Assembly (NCBI GenBank): GCA_015067495.1
Contig: SVMI01000012.1
Span: 1-51,719, forward strand
Length of the DNA stretch: 51,719 nucleotides
Source: Oscillospiraceae bacterium
Lineage (GTDB): Bacteria > Bacillota > Clostridia > Oscillospirales > Oscillospiraceae
Direction: 5' to 3'
Shown here in pieces: positions 24,946 through 35,170 of this stretch; within the stretch, counting starts at the first letter, position 1; each line of letters opens with the position of its first letter. Made by a program: the position numbers and the translations under genes. The notes below the pieces were generated by a model. The model was not told the origin of the DNA and made no database searches. It saw only the letters and a program-made list of their open reading frames with translations.

Positions 24946-25566
24946 ATGCTTACTAAGGTTTATAATATGGCCGGCGACGTGGTTGGCGAGATCGAACTGT
25001 CCGAAGCTGTGTTCGGCATCGAGCCCAACAAGTCTGTCGTTCATGACATGGTCAAGAACCACTTGGCAAACCTCCGTCAGGGTACTCAGAGCGCTCTGAC
25101 CCGCGCTGAGGTTTCCGGCGGCGGCCGCAAGCCCTGGAGACAGAAGGGCACCGGTCGTGCCCGTCAGGGTTCCACCCGCGCTCCCCAGTGGACCCACGGT
25201 GGTATCGTGTTCGCACCCAAGCCCCGCGACTACAGCTACGCGCTGAATAAGAAGACCAAGCGTCTGGCTCTGAAGTCTGCACTGAGTGCAAAGGCTGCTG
25301 CAGCTCAGATCGTGGTCATCGACTCCATCAAGATGGAAGCTCCCAAGACCAAGGAATTCGCCGCTTTCCTGGCTGCCGTTGGCGCCGAGAAGAAGGCACT
25401 GGTCGTCACTGCTGCCGCTGACCAGAACGTGGTCAAGTCCGGCCGCAACATCCCCGGCTGCGAGGTCACCTTCGCTAACCTGCTGAACGTTTACGACGTC
25501 GTGAACGCTGACAAGCTGGTCATCGATCAGGCGGCCCTTGCCAAGATCGTGGAGGTATTCGCATAA
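24946..25566 (+). CDS. rplD: 50S ribosomal protein L4
   Basis: L4 lines the peptide exit tunnel; in E. coli it also represses its own operon by attenuation and translation block. The 206-residue protein has the conserved loop [19 protein letters not shown] followed by [19 protein letters not shown]. The C-terminal Rossmann-like half ends [26 protein letters not shown] precedes the ATG, and its stop overlaps the rplW start. Confidence 0.97.
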   Translation: MLTKVYNMAGDVVGEIELSEAVFGIEPNKSVVHDMVKNHLANLRQGTQSALTRAEVSGGGRKPWRQKGTGRARQGSTRAPQWTHGGIVFAPKPRDYSYALNKKTKRLALKSALSAKAAAAQIVVIDSIKMEAPKTKEFAAFLAAVGAEKKALVVTAAADQNVVKSGRNIPGCEVTFANLLNVYDVVNADKLVIDQAALAKIVEVFA

Positions 25567-25862
25567 TGAAGAACGTTTACGATATTATCAAGCGCCCGGT
25601 CCTCACCGAGCAGTCCATGGCTGATGTTGCCGACAAGAAGTACGTCTTCATGGTCGACATCAACGCCAACAAGACCGAGATCAAGACCGCTGTCGAAGAG
25701 ATCTTCGAGGTCAAGGTCGCAAAGGTCAACACCATCCGTATGCAGGGTAAGGTCAAGCGCACCGGTGCTTATCCCGCCGGCCGCCGCGCTGCTTACAAGA
25801 AGGCAATCGTCACTCTGACTGCCGATTCCAAGACCATCGAGCTGTTCGAGGGTATGGTCTAA
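25566..25862 (+). CDS. rplW: 50S ribosomal protein L23
   Basis: L23 sits at the tunnel exit and docks trigger factor and SRP. The 98-residue protein shows [30 protein letters not shown] and [12 protein letters not shown]. It begins within the TAATG junction with rplD, giving tight translational coupling. Confidence 0.97.
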   Translation: MKNVYDIIKRPVLTEQSMADVADKKYVFMVDINANKTEIKTAVEEIFEVKVAKVNTIRMQGKVKRTGAYPAGRRAAYKKAIVTLTADSKTIELFEGMV

Positions 25863-25889
25863 ACCATCTCAATAAAGGAGTAAACGCAA

Positions 25890-26726
25890 ATGGCTATTAA
25901 GAATTTCAAGCCTTACACCCCGGCCAGAAGAAACATGACTGTTTCTGCTTTTGACGGTGTGGATAAGCAGGCAAAACCTGAGCGTAGCCTGGTTGAGACC
26001 CTCAAGAAGCACGCAGGTCGCAACAGCTATGGTCACATCACCGTCCGTCATCGCGGCGGTGGCAACAAGCGTAAGTACCGCATCATCGACTTCAAGCGTC
26101 AGAAGCTGGATATGCCCGCTACTGTCGAGCGCCTGGAGTACGACCCCAACCGCAGCGCCTTCATCGCACTGATCAAGTACGAAGACGGCACTCTGAGCTA
26201 CATCCTGGCACCCAACGGTCTGAAGGCCGGTGATCAGGTTGTCTCCTCCGCAAATGCCGACATCAAGCCCGGCAACTGCCTGCCCATCGCCAACATTCCC
26301 GTCGGTACTGTTATCCACAATGTGGAGCTGCAGCCCGGCCACGGCGCACAGCTGGTCCGCTCTGCCGGTACCGCTGCTCAGCTGATGGCAAAGGAAGGCG
26401 ATCTGGCTCAGGTTCGTCTGCCCTCCGGCGAAGTCCGCTATATCCGCACCAACTGCACCGCATGTATCGGTCAGGTTGGTAACCTGGATCATGAGAACAT
26501 CCACATCGGTAAGGCCGGTCGTACCCGTCACATGGGTGTCCGTCCCACCGTCCGTGGTTCTGTCATGAACCCCAATGACCACCCCCACGGTGGTGGTGAG
26601 GGTCGTTCCCCGATCGGCCGTCCCGGTCCTGTGACTCCTTGGGGCAAGCCCGCTCTGGGTTACAAGACTCGCAAGACGAAGAACCGCAGCAACAAGTTCA
26701 TCGTCAAGCGCAGAAACAGCAAGTAA
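25890..26726 (+). CDS. rplB: 50S ribosomal protein L2
   Basis: L2 is needed for subunit association and peptidyl transfer. The 278-residue protein has the family blocks [30 protein letters not shown], and the C-terminal [20 protein letters not shown] with the functional histidine. The length is normal. AAAGGAG precedes the start. Confidence 0.98.
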   Translation: MAIKNFKPYTPARRNMTVSAFDGVDKQAKPERSLVETLKKHAGRNSYGHITVRHRGGGNKRKYRIIDFKRQKLDMPATVERLEYDPNRSAFIALIKYEDGTLSYILAPNGLKAGDQVVSSANADIKPGNCLPIANIPVGTVIHNVELQPGHGAQLVRSAGTAAQLMAKEGDLAQVRLPSGEVRYIRTNCTACIGQVGNLDHENIHIGKAGRTRHMGVRPTVRGSVMNPNDHPHGGGEGRSPIGRPGPVTPWGKPALGYKTRKTKNRSNKFIVKRRNSK

Positions 26727-26738
26727 GGAGGAAATGAA

Positions 26739-27017
26739 ATGAGCAGAAGTATCAAAAAGGGCCCTTTCGTAGCTCCCGAGCTGTATAAGCGCGTTGAGGA
26801 GCTGAACAAGGCCGGTGAGAAGAAGGTTCTGAAGACCTGGTCCAGAGCTTCCACCATCTTCCCCTCCTTCGTCGGTCACACCATCGCTGTCCACGACGGC
26901 CGCAAGCACGTTCCTGTCTATATCACTGAGGATATGGTCGGTCACAAGCTGGGCGAGTTCGTTCCGACCCGTTCTTTCCGTGGTCACTCCGGCAGCAAGA
27001 CCGCTAACAGCAAGTAA
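26739..27017 (+). CDS. rpsS: 30S ribosomal protein S19
   Basis: S19 binds 16S rRNA in the head with S13. The 92-residue protein has the N-terminal [35 protein letters not shown] and the C-terminal [29 protein letters not shown] precedes the ATG. Confidence 0.98.
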   Translation: MSRSIKKGPFVAPELYKRVEELNKAGEKKVLKTWSRASTIFPSFVGHTIAVHDGRKHVPVYITEDMVGHKLGEFVPTRSFRGHSGSKTANSK

Positions 27018-27029
27018 GGAGGTACGAAA

Positions 27030-27365
27030 ATGGAAGCATTTGCACATGTAAAGTACGTCCGCATGTCTCCCCGTAAGGTTAAGCTCGTATGCGATATGAT
27101 CCGCGGCAAGGACGTCAAGACCGCCGCTGCGTACCTGAGCCAGACCTCCAAGGCAGCCTGTGAGCCCATGGCTAAGCTGCTGAAGAGTGCTGTGGCCAAC
27201 GCCGAGCACAACAACGGCATGAACGCCGACAATCTGTATGTCTCCACCGTGATCGCCAATGCAGGTCCCATTCTGAAGCGCGGCCGCATCGCATCCCGTC
27301 GTGGTTTCGTCCGGATCAACAAGAGAACCACTCACATCACCATCGGTGTGAGCGAGAAGGCTTAA
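27030..27365 (+). CDS. rplV: 50S ribosomal protein L22
   Basis: L22 contacts all 23S domains and its beta-hairpin lines the exit tunnel. The 111-residue protein contains [20 protein letters not shown], and the hairpin region [21 protein letters not shown] preceding THITIGV. AAGGAGGTACG precedes the ATG. Confidence 0.98.
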   Translation: MEAFAHVKYVRMSPRKVKLVCDMIRGKDVKTAAAYLSQTSKAACEPMAKLLKSAVANAEHNNGMNADNLYVSTVIANAGPILKRGRIASRRGFVRINKRTTHITIGVSEKA

Positions 27366-27378
27366 TCAGGAGGTAGCT

Positions 27379-28161
27379 ATGGGACAGAAAGTTAATCCCC
27401 ATGGACTGCGGGTAGGCGTTATCAAGGATTGGGATTCCCGCTGGTACGCCCGCGAGGATAAGGTCGGTGACCTGATCGTCGAAGATTACAACATCCGTAA
27501 GTATCTGAAAAACAAGCTCTACGCCGCTGGCGTAGCGAAGATCGAGATCGAGCGTTCCAACGGCAAGGTCAAGATCAACATCAACTGCTCCCGTCCCGGC
27601 GTGATCATCGGTAAGGCTGGTGCCGATATCGAGAATCTGCGCAAGGACATGGAGACCCGTCTGGGCAAGAGCGTCAACCTGAACATCGTTGAGGTTCGCA
27701 GCCCCGACCTGAGCGCTCAGCTGGTCGCTGAGAACATCGCTCAGCAGCTGGAGAAGCGTATTTCCTTCCGCCGTGCAATGAAGAAGGCTATGCAGTCCGC
27801 AACCCGTCTGGGTGCCAAGGGCATCAAGGTCACCTGCGGCGGCCGTCTGGGCGGCGCTGAAATCGCTCGTTCCGAGAGCTATCACGAAGGCACCATCCCC
27901 CTTCAGACCATCCGTGCTGACATCGAGTACGGCTTCGCAGAAGCTGCTACCACCTATGGCCGCATCGGTGTTAAGGTCTGGATCTACAAGGGCGAGGTCC
28001 TGAATACCACTCTGCGCGCTGCTGCTCCCGAGGCTGCTCCTCGTGGTGAGCGTCGCGAGCGCCGTCAGGGCGACCGCCGCAACGGCGACCGTCGTCAGGG
28101 TGGCGAGCGTCGCAACAACGGCGACAGACCCTATACCCGTAGAGAAGGAGGCAACCGCTAA
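27379..28161 (+). CDS. rpsC: 30S ribosomal protein S3
   Basis: S3 forms part of the mRNA entry site and has helicase activity with S4 and S5. The 260-residue protein begins [18 protein letters not shown] and has the KH domain segment [16 protein letters not shown]. The [13 protein letters not shown] block is also present. It is about 40 residues longer than common S3. The extra tail is an Arg/Asp/Gly-rich low-complexity run with repeated GDRR and GERR units, likely an RNA-binding disordered extension. The stop overlaps rplP. Confidence 0.97.
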   Translation: MGQKVNPHGLRVGVIKDWDSRWYAREDKVGDLIVEDYNIRKYLKNKLYAAGVAKIEIERSNGKVKININCSRPGVIIGKAGADIENLRKDMETRLGKSVNLNIVEVRSPDLSAQLVAENIAQQLEKRISFRRAMKKAMQSATRLGAKGIKVTCGGRLGGAEIARSESYHEGTIPLQTIRADIEYGFAEAATTYGRIGVKVWIYKGEVLNTTLRAAAPEAAPRGERRERRQGDRRNGDRRQGGERRNNGDRPYTRREGGNR

Positions 28162-28589
28162 TGCTGATGCCCAAGAGAGTCAAGTACCGCAAGGTCCAGC
28201 GTGGTCGTATGACCGGCGCTGCTTCCCGCGGCAATAAGGTTGCATACGGTGATTTCGGCATCCAGGCTCTGGAGCCCGCATGGATCACCGGCAATCAGAT
28301 CGAGGCCGCTCGTATCGCCATGACCCGTTATACCAAGCGTGGCGGTAAGGTCTGGATCAAGATCTTCCCCGACAAGCCTTACTCCAAGAAGGGCCTGGGC
28401 ACCCGTATGGGTTCCGGTAAGGGCGCTCCCGAAGGCTGGGTCGCAGTTGTTAAGAACCAGAAGGTGATGTTTGAGATCGGTGGCGTTTCTGAGGAAGTCG
28501 CCCGCGAGGCTCTGCGTCTTGCACAGCACAAGCTGCCCATCAAGACCCGCATCATCGCTAAGGAAGTCTCTGAGAATGGTGGTGAATAA
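28161..28589 (+). CDS. rplP: 50S ribosomal protein L16
   Basis: L16 helps position tRNA in the A and P sites. The 142-residue protein has [38 protein letters not shown] and [16 protein letters not shown]. It starts at the ATG overlapping the rpsC stop and ends at the TAATG shared with rpmC. Confidence 0.98.
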   Translation: MLMPKRVKYRKVQRGRMTGAASRGNKVAYGDFGIQALEPAWITGNQIEAARIAMTRYTKRGGKVWIKIFPDKPYSKKGLGTRMGSGKGAPEGWVAVVKNQKVMFEIGGVSEEVAREALRLAQHKLPIKTRIIAKEVSENGGE

Positions 28590-28795
28590 TGATGAAGGCA
28601 AAGGAAATCAAGGAGATCCGTGGCTGGTCTGTTGAAGACCTGAACGAGAAGCTGCAGGACCTGAAGAAGGATCTGTTCATGCTTCGGATGCAGCATGCTA
28701 CGAACCAGCTTGACAACCCCCTGCGTATCGCAGCTGTCAAGAAGGACATTGCCCGCATCAAGACCATTATTCGTGAGAAAGAGACCAACATCTGA
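28589..28795 (+). CDS. rpmC: 50S ribosomal protein L29
   Basis: L29 sits near the tunnel exit beside L23. The 68-residue helical protein has [21 protein letters not shown] and [13 protein letters not shown]. Two tandem ATGs occur (28589 and 28592). The first overlaps the rplP stop; either could serve. Confidence 0.96.
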   Translation: MMKAKEIKEIRGWSVEDLNEKLQDLKKDLFMLRMQHATNQLDNPLRIAAVKKDIARIKTIIREKETNI

Positions 28796-28809
28796 GGAGG
28801 GAAACAATT

Positions 28810-29073
28810 ATGGCTGAAAATACCAGAGCTTTCCGCAAGACTATGATTGGTCAGGTTGTCTCCGATAAGATGGACAAGACCATTGTGGTAGCGGTTAAGG
28901 ATAGCTATCAGCATCCTTTGTACAAGAAGACCATGAAGCGGACCTACAAGCTGAAGGCACACGACGAGAACAATGAGTGTGGCATCGGCGATACCGTTGA
29001 GGTCATGGAGACCCGTCCCCTGTCCAAGGACAAGAGATGGAGACTCGTTCAAATCATCGAAAAGGCGAAGTAA
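28810..29073 (+). CDS. rpsQ: 30S ribosomal protein S17
   Basis: S17 is a primary 16S rRNA binding protein with an OB fold. The 87-residue protein contains [38 protein letters not shown] and [27 protein letters not shown] precedes the ATG. Confidence 0.98.
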   Translation: MAENTRAFRKTMIGQVVSDKMDKTIVVAVKDSYQHPLYKKTMKRTYKLKAHDENNECGIGDTVEVMETRPLSKDKRWRLVQIIEKAK

Positions 29074-29088
29074 GGAGGTCGGACAACT

Positions 29089-29457
29089 ATGATTCAACAG
29101 GAAAGCTACCTGAAGGTTGCCGACAACACCGGCGCTAAGGAAATCCACTGCATCCGCGTTCTGGGCGGCTCCAAGCGTAAGTTTGGCAACATTGGCGATG
29201 TCATCGTTGCTTCTGTTCGCAAGGCTGCTCCCGGCGGTACTGTGAAGAAGGGCGAGGTCGTTAAGGCTGTTATCGTCCGCACCAAGCGGGGCATCCGTCG
29301 TGACGACGGCACTTATGTCCGCTTTGATGAGAACGCTGCTGTTATCATCAAGGAAGACAAGAACCCCAAGGGTACCCGTATCTTTGGACCGGTTGCTCGT
29401 GAGCTGCGTGAGAGAGATTACATGAAGATCCTCTCCCTGGCACCCGAAGTTATCTAA
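29089..29457 (+). CDS. rplN: 50S ribosomal protein L14
   Basis: L14 forms an intersubunit bridge and binds silencing factor RsfS. The 122-residue protein has [38 protein letters not shown] and [15 protein letters not shown]. Its length is exactly typical. AAGGAGG precedes the ATG. Confidence 0.98.
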   Translation: MIQQESYLKVADNTGAKEIHCIRVLGGSKRKFGNIGDVIVASVRKAAPGGTVKKGEVVKAVIVRTKRGIRRDDGTYVRFDENAAVIIKEDKNPKGTRIFGPVARELRERDYMKILSLAPEVI

Positions 29458-29471
29458 GGGGGAACCAAGGT

Positions 29472-29777
29472 ATGAACATTAAGAAGAATGATACCGTTAT
29501 CGTCCTGTCCGGTAAGGACAAGGGCGTCAAGGGCAAGGTGCTGGTTGCCATGCCCGCAAAGAACATGCTGGTCGTTGAGAATGTCAACGTCGCTACCTGC
29601 CACACCAAGCCCCGTAAGCAGGGCGAGACCGGTGGCATCGTCAAGCGCGAGACTCCCATCCGTGCCTGCAAGGTCGCTCTGTACTGCGAGAAGTGCGGTA
29701 AGGGCGTCCGCGTCGGTCACAAGGTGGACGGCGACAAGAAGGTCCGCATCTGCCGCAAGTGCGGTGCTGAAATCTGA
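29472..29777 (+). CDS. rplX: 50S ribosomal protein L24
   Basis: L24 is an assembly initiator protein with a KOW domain (KNDTVIVLSGKDKGVKGKVL). The 101-residue protein keeps two CxxC pairs in its C-terminal half (CEKC and CRKC), so it is the zinc-binding form of L24. A GGGGGAACCAAGGT ribosome binding site precedes the ATG. Confidence 0.97.
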   Translation: MNIKKNDTVIVLSGKDKGVKGKVLVAMPAKNMLVVENVNVATCHTKPRKQGETGGIVKRETPIRACKVALYCEKCGKGVRVGHKVDGDKKVRICRKCGAEI

Positions 29778-29793
29778 GAGAGGAGAGTAAATC

Positions 29794-30336
29794 ATGGCTA
29801 ATAGAATGAAAGAACAGTATATTGCTGAGATCGCTCCCGCTCTGCACAAGAAGTTCGGCTACACCAGCGTGATGCAGATCCCCAAGCTGGAAAAGATCAT
29901 TGTGAACGTCGCTTGCGGCGAGAGCAAGAACAACGCTAAGGAAATCGAAGCCATCTGCAAGGACATCGCGACCATCACCGGTCAGAAGCCCGTTACCTGC
30001 AAGGCTCGCAAGTCCGTTGCAAACTTCAAGCTCCGTGAAGGCGAAATCGTTGGCGTGAAGGTCACCCTGCGCGGCGACAAGATGTACGAGTTCCTGGACC
30101 GTCTGTTCAGCGTTGCGCTGCCCCGTGTCCGTGACTTCCGTGGCATCAACCCCAACTCCTTCGACGGCCGTGGCAACTATGCTTTCGGTCTGAAGGAACA
30201 GCTGATCTTCCCTGAGATCGAGTACGACAAGGTGGACAAGATCCGCGGTATGGATATCTGCATCTGCACCAGCGCTGCCACCGACGAGGAAGCAAAAGAG
30301 CTGCTGACCCAGCTCGGCGCTCCCTTCCACGCTTGA
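29794..30336 (+). CDS. rplE: 50S ribosomal protein L5
   Basis: L5 binds 5S rRNA and contacts S13 and P-site tRNA. The 180-residue protein shows [20 protein letters not shown], a [20 protein letters not shown] block and [28 protein letters not shown] precedes the ATG. Confidence 0.98.
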   Translation: MANRMKEQYIAEIAPALHKKFGYTSVMQIPKLEKIIVNVACGESKNNAKEIEAICKDIATITGQKPVTCKARKSVANFKLREGEIVGVKVTLRGDKMYEFLDRLFSVALPRVRDFRGINPNSFDGRGNYAFGLKEQLIFPEIEYDKVDKIRGMDICICTSAATDEEAKELLTQLGAPFHA

Positions 30337-30353
30337 TTAGGAGGATATGGTAA

Positions 30354-30539
30354 ATGGCTAAGAAGTCTATGATCCTGAAGCAGCAGGCTGAGGCTAAGTT
30401 CTCTACCCGCCGCTACAACCGCTGCAAGATCTGCGGCAGACCCCATGCTTACCTGCGCGATTACGGCGTTTGCCGTATCTGCTTCCGTGAACTGGCTTAC
30501 AAGGGTCAGATTCCCGGTGTCCGCAAGGCCAGCTGGTAA
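30354..30539 (+). CDS. rpsN: 30S ribosomal protein S14, zinc type Z
   Basis: The 61-residue protein is the short zinc-binding form of S14 found in Gram-positive bacteria. C-x2-C (CKIC) and C-x2-C (CRIC) flank a [12 protein letters not shown] segment, and the tail reads [28 protein letters not shown] precedes the ATG. Confidence 0.98.
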   Translation: MAKKSMILKQQAEAKFSTRRYNRCKICGRPHAYLRDYGVCRICFRELAYKGQIPGVRKASW

Positions 30540-30667
30540 TCAAACTGTAACAAAGGCGAGGGAAGTCCCGGGAAGATGGCTTTGGTTCAATACCTGAGCG
30601 CATTCCCCGGATACCCCCTGGTCTCAACGGGTAAAACCCGTAACTTCATTAAGGAGGATATTACACT
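30540..30667 (+). promoter_or_regulatory. Structured spacer before rpsH
   Basis: The 128-bp spacer between rpsN and rpsH holds a hairpin ACGGGT (30627-30632), AAA, ACCCGT (30636-30641). It also holds a longer-range pairing of CCGGGAA (about 30569-30575) with TTCCCCGG (about 30603-30610). Neither has a U-tract. As S8 is a known translational repressor in E. coli, this could be an S8-binding leader; that is inference only. Confidence 0.4.
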
Positions 30668-31066
30668 ATGCACATCACTGATCCCGTAGCAGATATGCTG
30701 ACCCGAATCCGGAACGCTAACTCTGCAAAGCATGAAACCGTTGATGTTCCTGCTTCCAACCTGAAGAAGGCAATCGCTCAGATTCTGCTGGACGAGGGCT
30801 ACATCAAATCTTACACTCTGGTCGATAATGGCAACCAGGGCATCATCCACATCACTCTGAAGTATCTGGGCAAGAAGGAGCAGGTCATCACCGGTCTGCG
30901 CCGCGTTTCCAAGCCCGGCCTGCGTGTTTACGCCGGTGCTGAGGAGCTGCCCAAGGTCCTGAAGGGTCTGGGTATCGCCATCGTCTCCACTTCCAAGGGT
31001 GTTATGACCGACAAGAAGGCCCGCGAGCTGCACATCGGCGGCGAAGTTCTGGCCTTCGTGTGGTAA
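30668..31066 (+). CDS. rpsH: 30S ribosomal protein S8
   Basis: S8 is a primary assembly protein for the 30S central domain. The 132-residue protein has the N-terminal [38 protein letters not shown] and the C-terminal [26 protein letters not shown] precedes the ATG. Confidence 0.98.
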   Translation: MHITDPVADMLTRIRNANSAKHETVDVPASNLKKAIAQILLDEGYIKSYTLVDNGNQGIIHITLKYLGKKEQVITGLRRVSKPGLRVYAGAEELPKVLKGLGIAIVSTSKGVMTDKKARELHIGGEVLAFVW

Positions 31067-31079
31067 GGAGGATAGCGGA

Positions 31080-31625
31080 ATGTCTAGAATTGGTAAGAAG
31101 CCGGTCGTTATTCCGGCATCCGTCACTCTGACCGTCGCTGACGGCAACGTAGTGACCGTCAAGGGCCCCAAGGGTACCCTGACCTACACTTTCCACCCCG
31201 ACATGATCCTGAATGTCGAAGGTAACGTCCTGACTGTCTCCCGTCCCGACGACGAGGCACAGCACAGAGCCCTGCACGGCCTGACCCGCACCCTGATCAA
31301 CAACATGGTCGAGGGCGTCGAGAAGGGTTACAGCAAGGAGCTGGAAGTCAACGGTGTTGGCTACCGTGCTGAGAAGAAGGGCACCCAGCTGGTCATGCGT
31401 CTGGGCTTCTCCCATGAGGTCATCATGGACGAGATCCCCGGCATCACTGTTGAAGTTCCTGCCCCCAACAGAATCATCGTCAGCGGCATCGACAAGCAGG
31501 TCGTTGGCCAGTATGCTGCCGAAGTTCGTGGTAAGCGTCCCCCCGAGCCTTACAAGGGCAAGGGCATCAAGTACACCACTGAGGTCATCCGCCGTAAGGT
31601 TGGTAAGACCGGTGGTAAGAAGTAA
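31080..31625 (+). CDS. rplF: 50S ribosomal protein L6
   Basis: L6 is near the sarcin-ricin loop and factor-binding site. The 181-residue protein has two similar domains. It begins [14 protein letters not shown] and includes [20 protein letters not shown] and [31 protein letters not shown] precedes the ATG. Confidence 0.98.
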   Translation: MSRIGKKPVVIPASVTLTVADGNVVTVKGPKGTLTYTFHPDMILNVEGNVLTVSRPDDEAQHRALHGLTRTLINNMVEGVEKGYSKELEVNGVGYRAEKKGTQLVMRLGFSHEVIMDEIPGITVEVPAPNRIIVSGIDKQVVGQYAAEVRGKRPPEPYKGKGIKYTTEVIRRKVGKTGGKK

Positions 31626-31640
31626 TGGAGGTGTGCCGAA

Positions 31641-32000
31641 ATGGTCAGCAAGGTTAATAAGAATGCAATGCGCCTGAAGCGGCATGTCCGCGTTCGTGGC
31701 AAGATCTCCGGCACTCCTGAGTGTCCCCGTCTGAACGTGTTCCGCAGCAATGCGAACATCTACGCTCAGATCATTGACGATGTCAACGGCGTCACTCTGG
31801 TTTCCGCCAATACGCTGGAGAAGGGATTTGAGGGCACTACCGGCAATATCGAGGCTGCCAAGAAGGTCGGTCTGATGGTTGCTGAGCGTGCAAAGGCAAA
31901 GGGCATCGAAGAAGTCGTCTTCGACCGCGGCGGTTATATTTATCACGGCCGTGTTGCTGCTCTGGCTGACGGCGCCCGCGAGGGCGGCCTCAAGTTCTAA
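31641..32000 (+). CDS. rplR: 50S ribosomal protein L18
   Basis: L18 binds 5S rRNA with L5. The 119-residue protein has [37 protein letters not shown] and the C-terminal [33 protein letters not shown] precedes the ATG. Confidence 0.98.
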   Translation: MVSKVNKNAMRLKRHVRVRGKISGTPECPRLNVFRSNANIYAQIIDDVNGVTLVSANTLEKGFEGTTGNIEAAKKVGLMVAERAKAKGIEEVVFDRGGYIYHGRVAALADGAREGGLKF

Positions 32001-32018
32001 GGTAGAGGAGGAAAAGAA

Positions 32019-32525
32019 ATGGCTTATAATAAGACTTCTGTCAATGAAGCTCCTGAGTTCATTGAGAAGGTCGTTTACCTGAACCGTGTCAGCAAGACCG
32101 TTAAGGGCGGCCGCGTTATGAAGTTCTCCGCTCTCGTCGTCATCGGCGACGGCAAGGGCACTGTTGGTTACGGCCTGGGCAAGGCAGCTGAAGTTTCTGA
32201 GGCTATTCTGAAGGGCATCGCTGATGCAAAGAAGAACATGGTCAAGGTTTCTCTGTCCGGCAATACCATTCCTCATGATGTCATCGGCATTTTCGGTGCA
32301 GGTAAGGTTCTGCTGAAGCCCGCTACCGAAGGTACCGGCGTGATCGCCGGTGGCGCAGTCCGTGCTGTCATGGAAGCGGTTGGTATTAAGAACATCTGCT
32401 CCAAGTGCCTGCGTTCCAACAATCCTCAGAATGTGGTCAAGGCTACCATGGCTGGTCTGACCTCTCTGCGTTCCCCCGAGCAGGTTGCTGCGATCCGGGG
32501 CAAGAGCGTAGAAGAAATCGTCTAA
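32019..32525 (+). CDS. rpsE: 30S ribosomal protein S5
   Basis: S5 affects accuracy and mRNA unwinding. The 168-residue protein has [37 protein letters not shown] and [35 protein letters not shown] precedes the ATG. Confidence 0.98.
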   Translation: MAYNKTSVNEAPEFIEKVVYLNRVSKTVKGGRVMKFSALVVIGDGKGTVGYGLGKAAEVSEAILKGIADAKKNMVKVSLSGNTIPHDVIGIFGAGKVLLKPATEGTGVIAGGAVRAVMEAVGIKNICSKCLRSNNPQNVVKATMAGLTSLRSPEQVAAIRGKSVEEIV

Positions 32526-32542
32526 CAAGGAGGGCAATTAAC

Positions 32543-32725
32543 ATGGCAAACCTGAAAATTAAGCTTGTTAAGAGCCTGAACGGCCGTCTGGTAAAGCATA
32601 TCGCTACTGCTGAGTCCCTGGGTCTGCGTAAGATCGGCCAGGTTACCATCCAGCCGGATAACACTCAGACCCGCGGCAAGATCGCTAAGATCGGCTATCT
32701 GCTGCAGGTCACCGAAGTTGAATAA
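32543..32725 (+). CDS. rpmD: 50S ribosomal protein L30
   Basis: The 60-residue protein matches L30. It opens [13 protein letters not shown], continues [17 protein letters not shown] and ends [12 protein letters not shown] chose ATG 32543 because AAGGAGGGCAATTAAC lies upstream; an open extension into rpsE is a shadow. Confidence 0.96.
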   Translation: MANLKIKLVKSLNGRLVKHIATAESLGLRKIGQVTIQPDNTQTRGKIAKIGYLLQVTEVE

Positions 32726-32739
32726 GGAGGAGACAGAAT

Positions 32740-33180
32740 ATGAATCTGCATGAACTCTCTCCTGTCCTGGGTTCCACCCAGGTGGGCAAGCGGAAGGGTC
32801 GCGGTCCCGGTTCCGGCAACGGCAAGACCGGTGGTCGTGGTCACAAGGGTCAGAAGGCCCGTTCCGGCGGCAAGGTCCGCGTCGGTTTCGAAGGCGGTCA
32901 GATGCCTTTGGCCCGTCGTATCCCCAAGCGCGGTTTCAACAACATTTTTGCAAAGCCCCTGACGGCTATCAATCTTGCTGTACTGAACTGCTTTGAGGAC
33001 GGTGCAGTGGTTGATGCTGCTGCTCTGATTGAAAAGGGCATCATCGATAATTGCCCCAATGGTCTGAAGGTCCTGTCCAACGGTACCCTGACCAAGAAGA
33101 TTACTGTTAAGGCAGCGGCTTTCTCTGAGTCTGCAAAGGAAAAAATCGAGCAGGCAGGCGGAAAGGCCGAGGTGATTTAA
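32740..33180 (+). CDS. rplO: 50S ribosomal protein L15
   Basis: L15 is a late 50S assembly protein. The 146-residue product has the typical Gly/Lys/Arg-rich N-terminal arm ([19 protein letters not shown]) and the conserved [19 protein letters not shown]. Its stop directly abuts the GTG of secY. Confidence 0.98.
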   Translation: MNLHELSPVLGSTQVGKRKGRGPGSGNGKTGGRGHKGQKARSGGKVRVGFEGGQMPLARRIPKRGFNNIFAKPLTAINLAVLNCFEDGAVVDAAALIEKGIIDNCPNGLKVLSNGTLTKKITVKAAAFSESAKEKIEQAGGKAEVI

Positions 33181-34515
33181 GTGTTTACCACTCTTAGAAA
33201 CGCTTGGAGCATCCCTGAGCTGCGTAAAAAGCTGATCTTCACCGCTCTGATTATGCTGCTGTACCGCATCGGTAACGTTGTTCCGGTGCCTTACATCAAC
33301 GGTGATGCACTGGTTTACTACTTCAACCAGACTCTGAGCGGCACGATCCTGGGTCTGTACAATGCCATGTCCGGTTCTGCATTCTCGCAGGCAACCGTTC
33401 TGGCACTGTCCATCCAGCCCTACATTAACGCATCCATCATCATTCAGCTGCTGACCATTGCAATTCCTGCACTGGAGCGTCTGCAGAAGGATGGCGGCGA
33501 AGAGGGCAAAAAGAAGCTCAACATGATCACTCGTTTGACGACTATTGGTCTGGGTCTGCTGATGGGCTGGGCATATTACATGATGCTCATCAACTCCGGC
33601 GCCGGCATCATCACGGATGACGGCTTCCTGGCTGCAGTGGTCATCATCCTTGCCTTCACCGCAGGTTCTGCCGTGGTTATGTGGCTGGGCGAGCAGATCA
33701 CCGAGCATGGTATTGGCAACGGTATCTCCATGATCCTGTTTGCGAATATCATCTCCCGTCTCCCTGCAAGCATCAATGACCTGTTTGTGATCTTCTTCAA
33801 CACGGAGAAGGCTCCCACATGGTGGATCGGTGTCATTGAAGTTGTTCTGTCGGCTGCACTGATCGTCCTGATCGTTTTCGTCAACGATGCAGAGCGCCGC
33901 ATTCCCGTCCAGTATGCAAAGCGCGTTGTGGGCCGCAAGGTTTACGGCGGTCAGAACACCAACCTGCCCATCAAGGTGAGCATGACCGGTGTTATGCCCG
34001 TTATCTTTGCTTCCTCCATCGCTTCTCTGCCTGCTACCATCTGCACGTTCGGCGGATGGACCAAGGGCTGGTGGTATGAGAATGTCTTCAGTGCTGATAG
34101 CTGGATCTACGCGATCTGCTATTTCCTGTTGATCTTCTTCTTCAGCTGGTTCTACGCTTCCATTCAGTACGATCCCGTTGAGATCTCCAACAACCTGAAG
34201 AAGAACGGCGGTTTCATTCCCGGCTTCCGTCCCGGCAAGCCCACCTCCGACTTCATCAAGAAGGTCATCAATAAGATCGTCATCTTCGGTGCTGTTTACC
34301 TTGGCATCGTTGCACTGCTGCCCATCATCTCCGGCAACCTGATCAATGCTTATGTTGATGGTCTGTTTGCCTCTACTCACGAGGTTTACGCTGCAGTTCA
34401 TGCGATGGCAATCGGCGGCACTTCCGTCATCATCGTTGTCAGCGTTGCGCTGGAAACCGTGAAGGCATTGGAAGCTCAGATGCTGATGCGTCACTACAAG
34501 GGCTTCCTCGACTGA
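33181..34515 (+). CDS. secY: Preprotein translocase subunit SecY
   Basis: SecY is the channel of the general secretion pathway. The 444-residue protein has ten predicted transmembrane helices. Diagnostic stretches include LIFTALIMLLYRIGNVVPVP, NGISMILFANI and VQYAKRVVGRKVYGGQNTNL. It uses a GTG start at 33181 with zero spacing after rplO and no separate strong ribosome binding site, which indicates translational coupling. Confidence 0.97.
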   Translation: MFTTLRNAWSIPELRKKLIFTALIMLLYRIGNVVPVPYINGDALVYYFNQTLSGTILGLYNAMSGSAFSQATVLALSIQPYINASIIIQLLTIAIPALERLQKDGGEEGKKKLNMITRLTTIGLGLLMGWAYYMMLINSGAGIITDDGFLAAVVIILAFTAGSAVVMWLGEQITEHGIGNGISMILFANIISRLPASINDLFVIFFNTEKAPTWWIGVIEVVLSAALIVLIVFVNDAERRIPVQYAKRVVGRKVYGGQNTNLPIKVSMTGVMPVIFASSIASLPATICTFGGWTKGWWYENVFSADSWIYAICYFLLIFFFSWFYASIQYDPVEISNNLKKNGGFIPGFRPGKPTSDFIKKVINKIVIFGAVYLGIVALLPIISGNLINAYVDGLFASTHEVYAAVHAMAIGGTSVIIVVSVALETVKALEAQMLMRHYKGFLD

Positions 34516-34531
34516 TTTGGAGGATGGCAGG

Positions 34532-35170
34532 ATGAATTTAATCCTACTGGGCGCACCGGGCGCCGGAAAGGGGACACAAGCGGAGCTGCTTGTTAAAAAG
34601 CTCTCCATCCCCGCCATTTCGACCGGTAATATGCTCCGGGAGGCCATCGCAAACGGCACTCCTCTGGGCAAGCAAGTAAAGAAAATCATGGACGAAGGTT
34701 CTCTCGTTCCCGACGATGTCATCCTTGACATCGTCGCGGAGCGGGTCTCCCGGGATGATTGCGCAAACGGCTTTATCCTCGATGGTGTGCCTCGCACACT
34801 GGCACAGGCAGAAGCACTGGAAGCGCGAAACATCCATATCGACCATGTTGTTTCTATTGAGATTGACGACAGCGAGATCGAAGGCCGTATGACCGGCCGC
34901 CGGGTCTGCAGCAAATGCGGAGCCAGCTATCACGTTGTTGCCAATCCTCCGAAGGCCGACGGGATCTGCGATCTTTGTCAGAGTGAGCTGATTATCAGAA
35001 AGGATGACACCGTTGAAACGGTGCGTCACCGCCTGAATGTCTACCACGCTCAGACAGAGGTGCTGAAGGACTTCTACAGCGCACGCGGCAAGCTGCGTCT
35101 GGTGGAAGGCAATCAGCCCATCGAAGATGCCAATCGGGACATCCTTGCGGCAATAGGGGCAGAAGTATGA
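34532..35170 (+). CDS. adk: Adenylate kinase
   Basis: Adk interconverts ATP, ADP and AMP. The 212-residue protein has P-loop GAPGAGKGTQAE (residues 7-18), ISTGNMLREAI, and the FILDGVPRTLAQAEAL segment. Its lid carries CSKC and CDLC, so it is the zinc-lid form usual in Gram-positives. TTTGGAGGATGGCAGG precedes ATG 34532. It overlaps map by 4 bp. Confidence 0.97.
   Translation: MNLILLGAPGAGKGTQAELLVKKLSIPAISTGNMLREAIANGTPLGKQVKKIMDEGSLVPDDVILDIVAERVSRDDCANGFILDGVPRTLAQAEALEARNIHIDHVVSIEIDDSEIEGRMTGRRVCSKCGASYHVVANPPKADGICDLCQSELIIRKDDTVETVRHRLNVYHAQTEVLKDFYSARGKLRLVEGNQPIEDANRDILAAIGAEV

Noticed and set aside
25869..27335. Long open frames on the - strand across rplB, rpsS and rplV
   Set aside because: Shadow of highly biased ribosomal protein genes; Thr/Val/Asp-rich with no known motif.
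32695..34914. Open frame of 739 codons on the - strand opposite rplO, secY and adk
   Set aside because: Antisense shadow of conserved genes with no ribosome binding site or family features.
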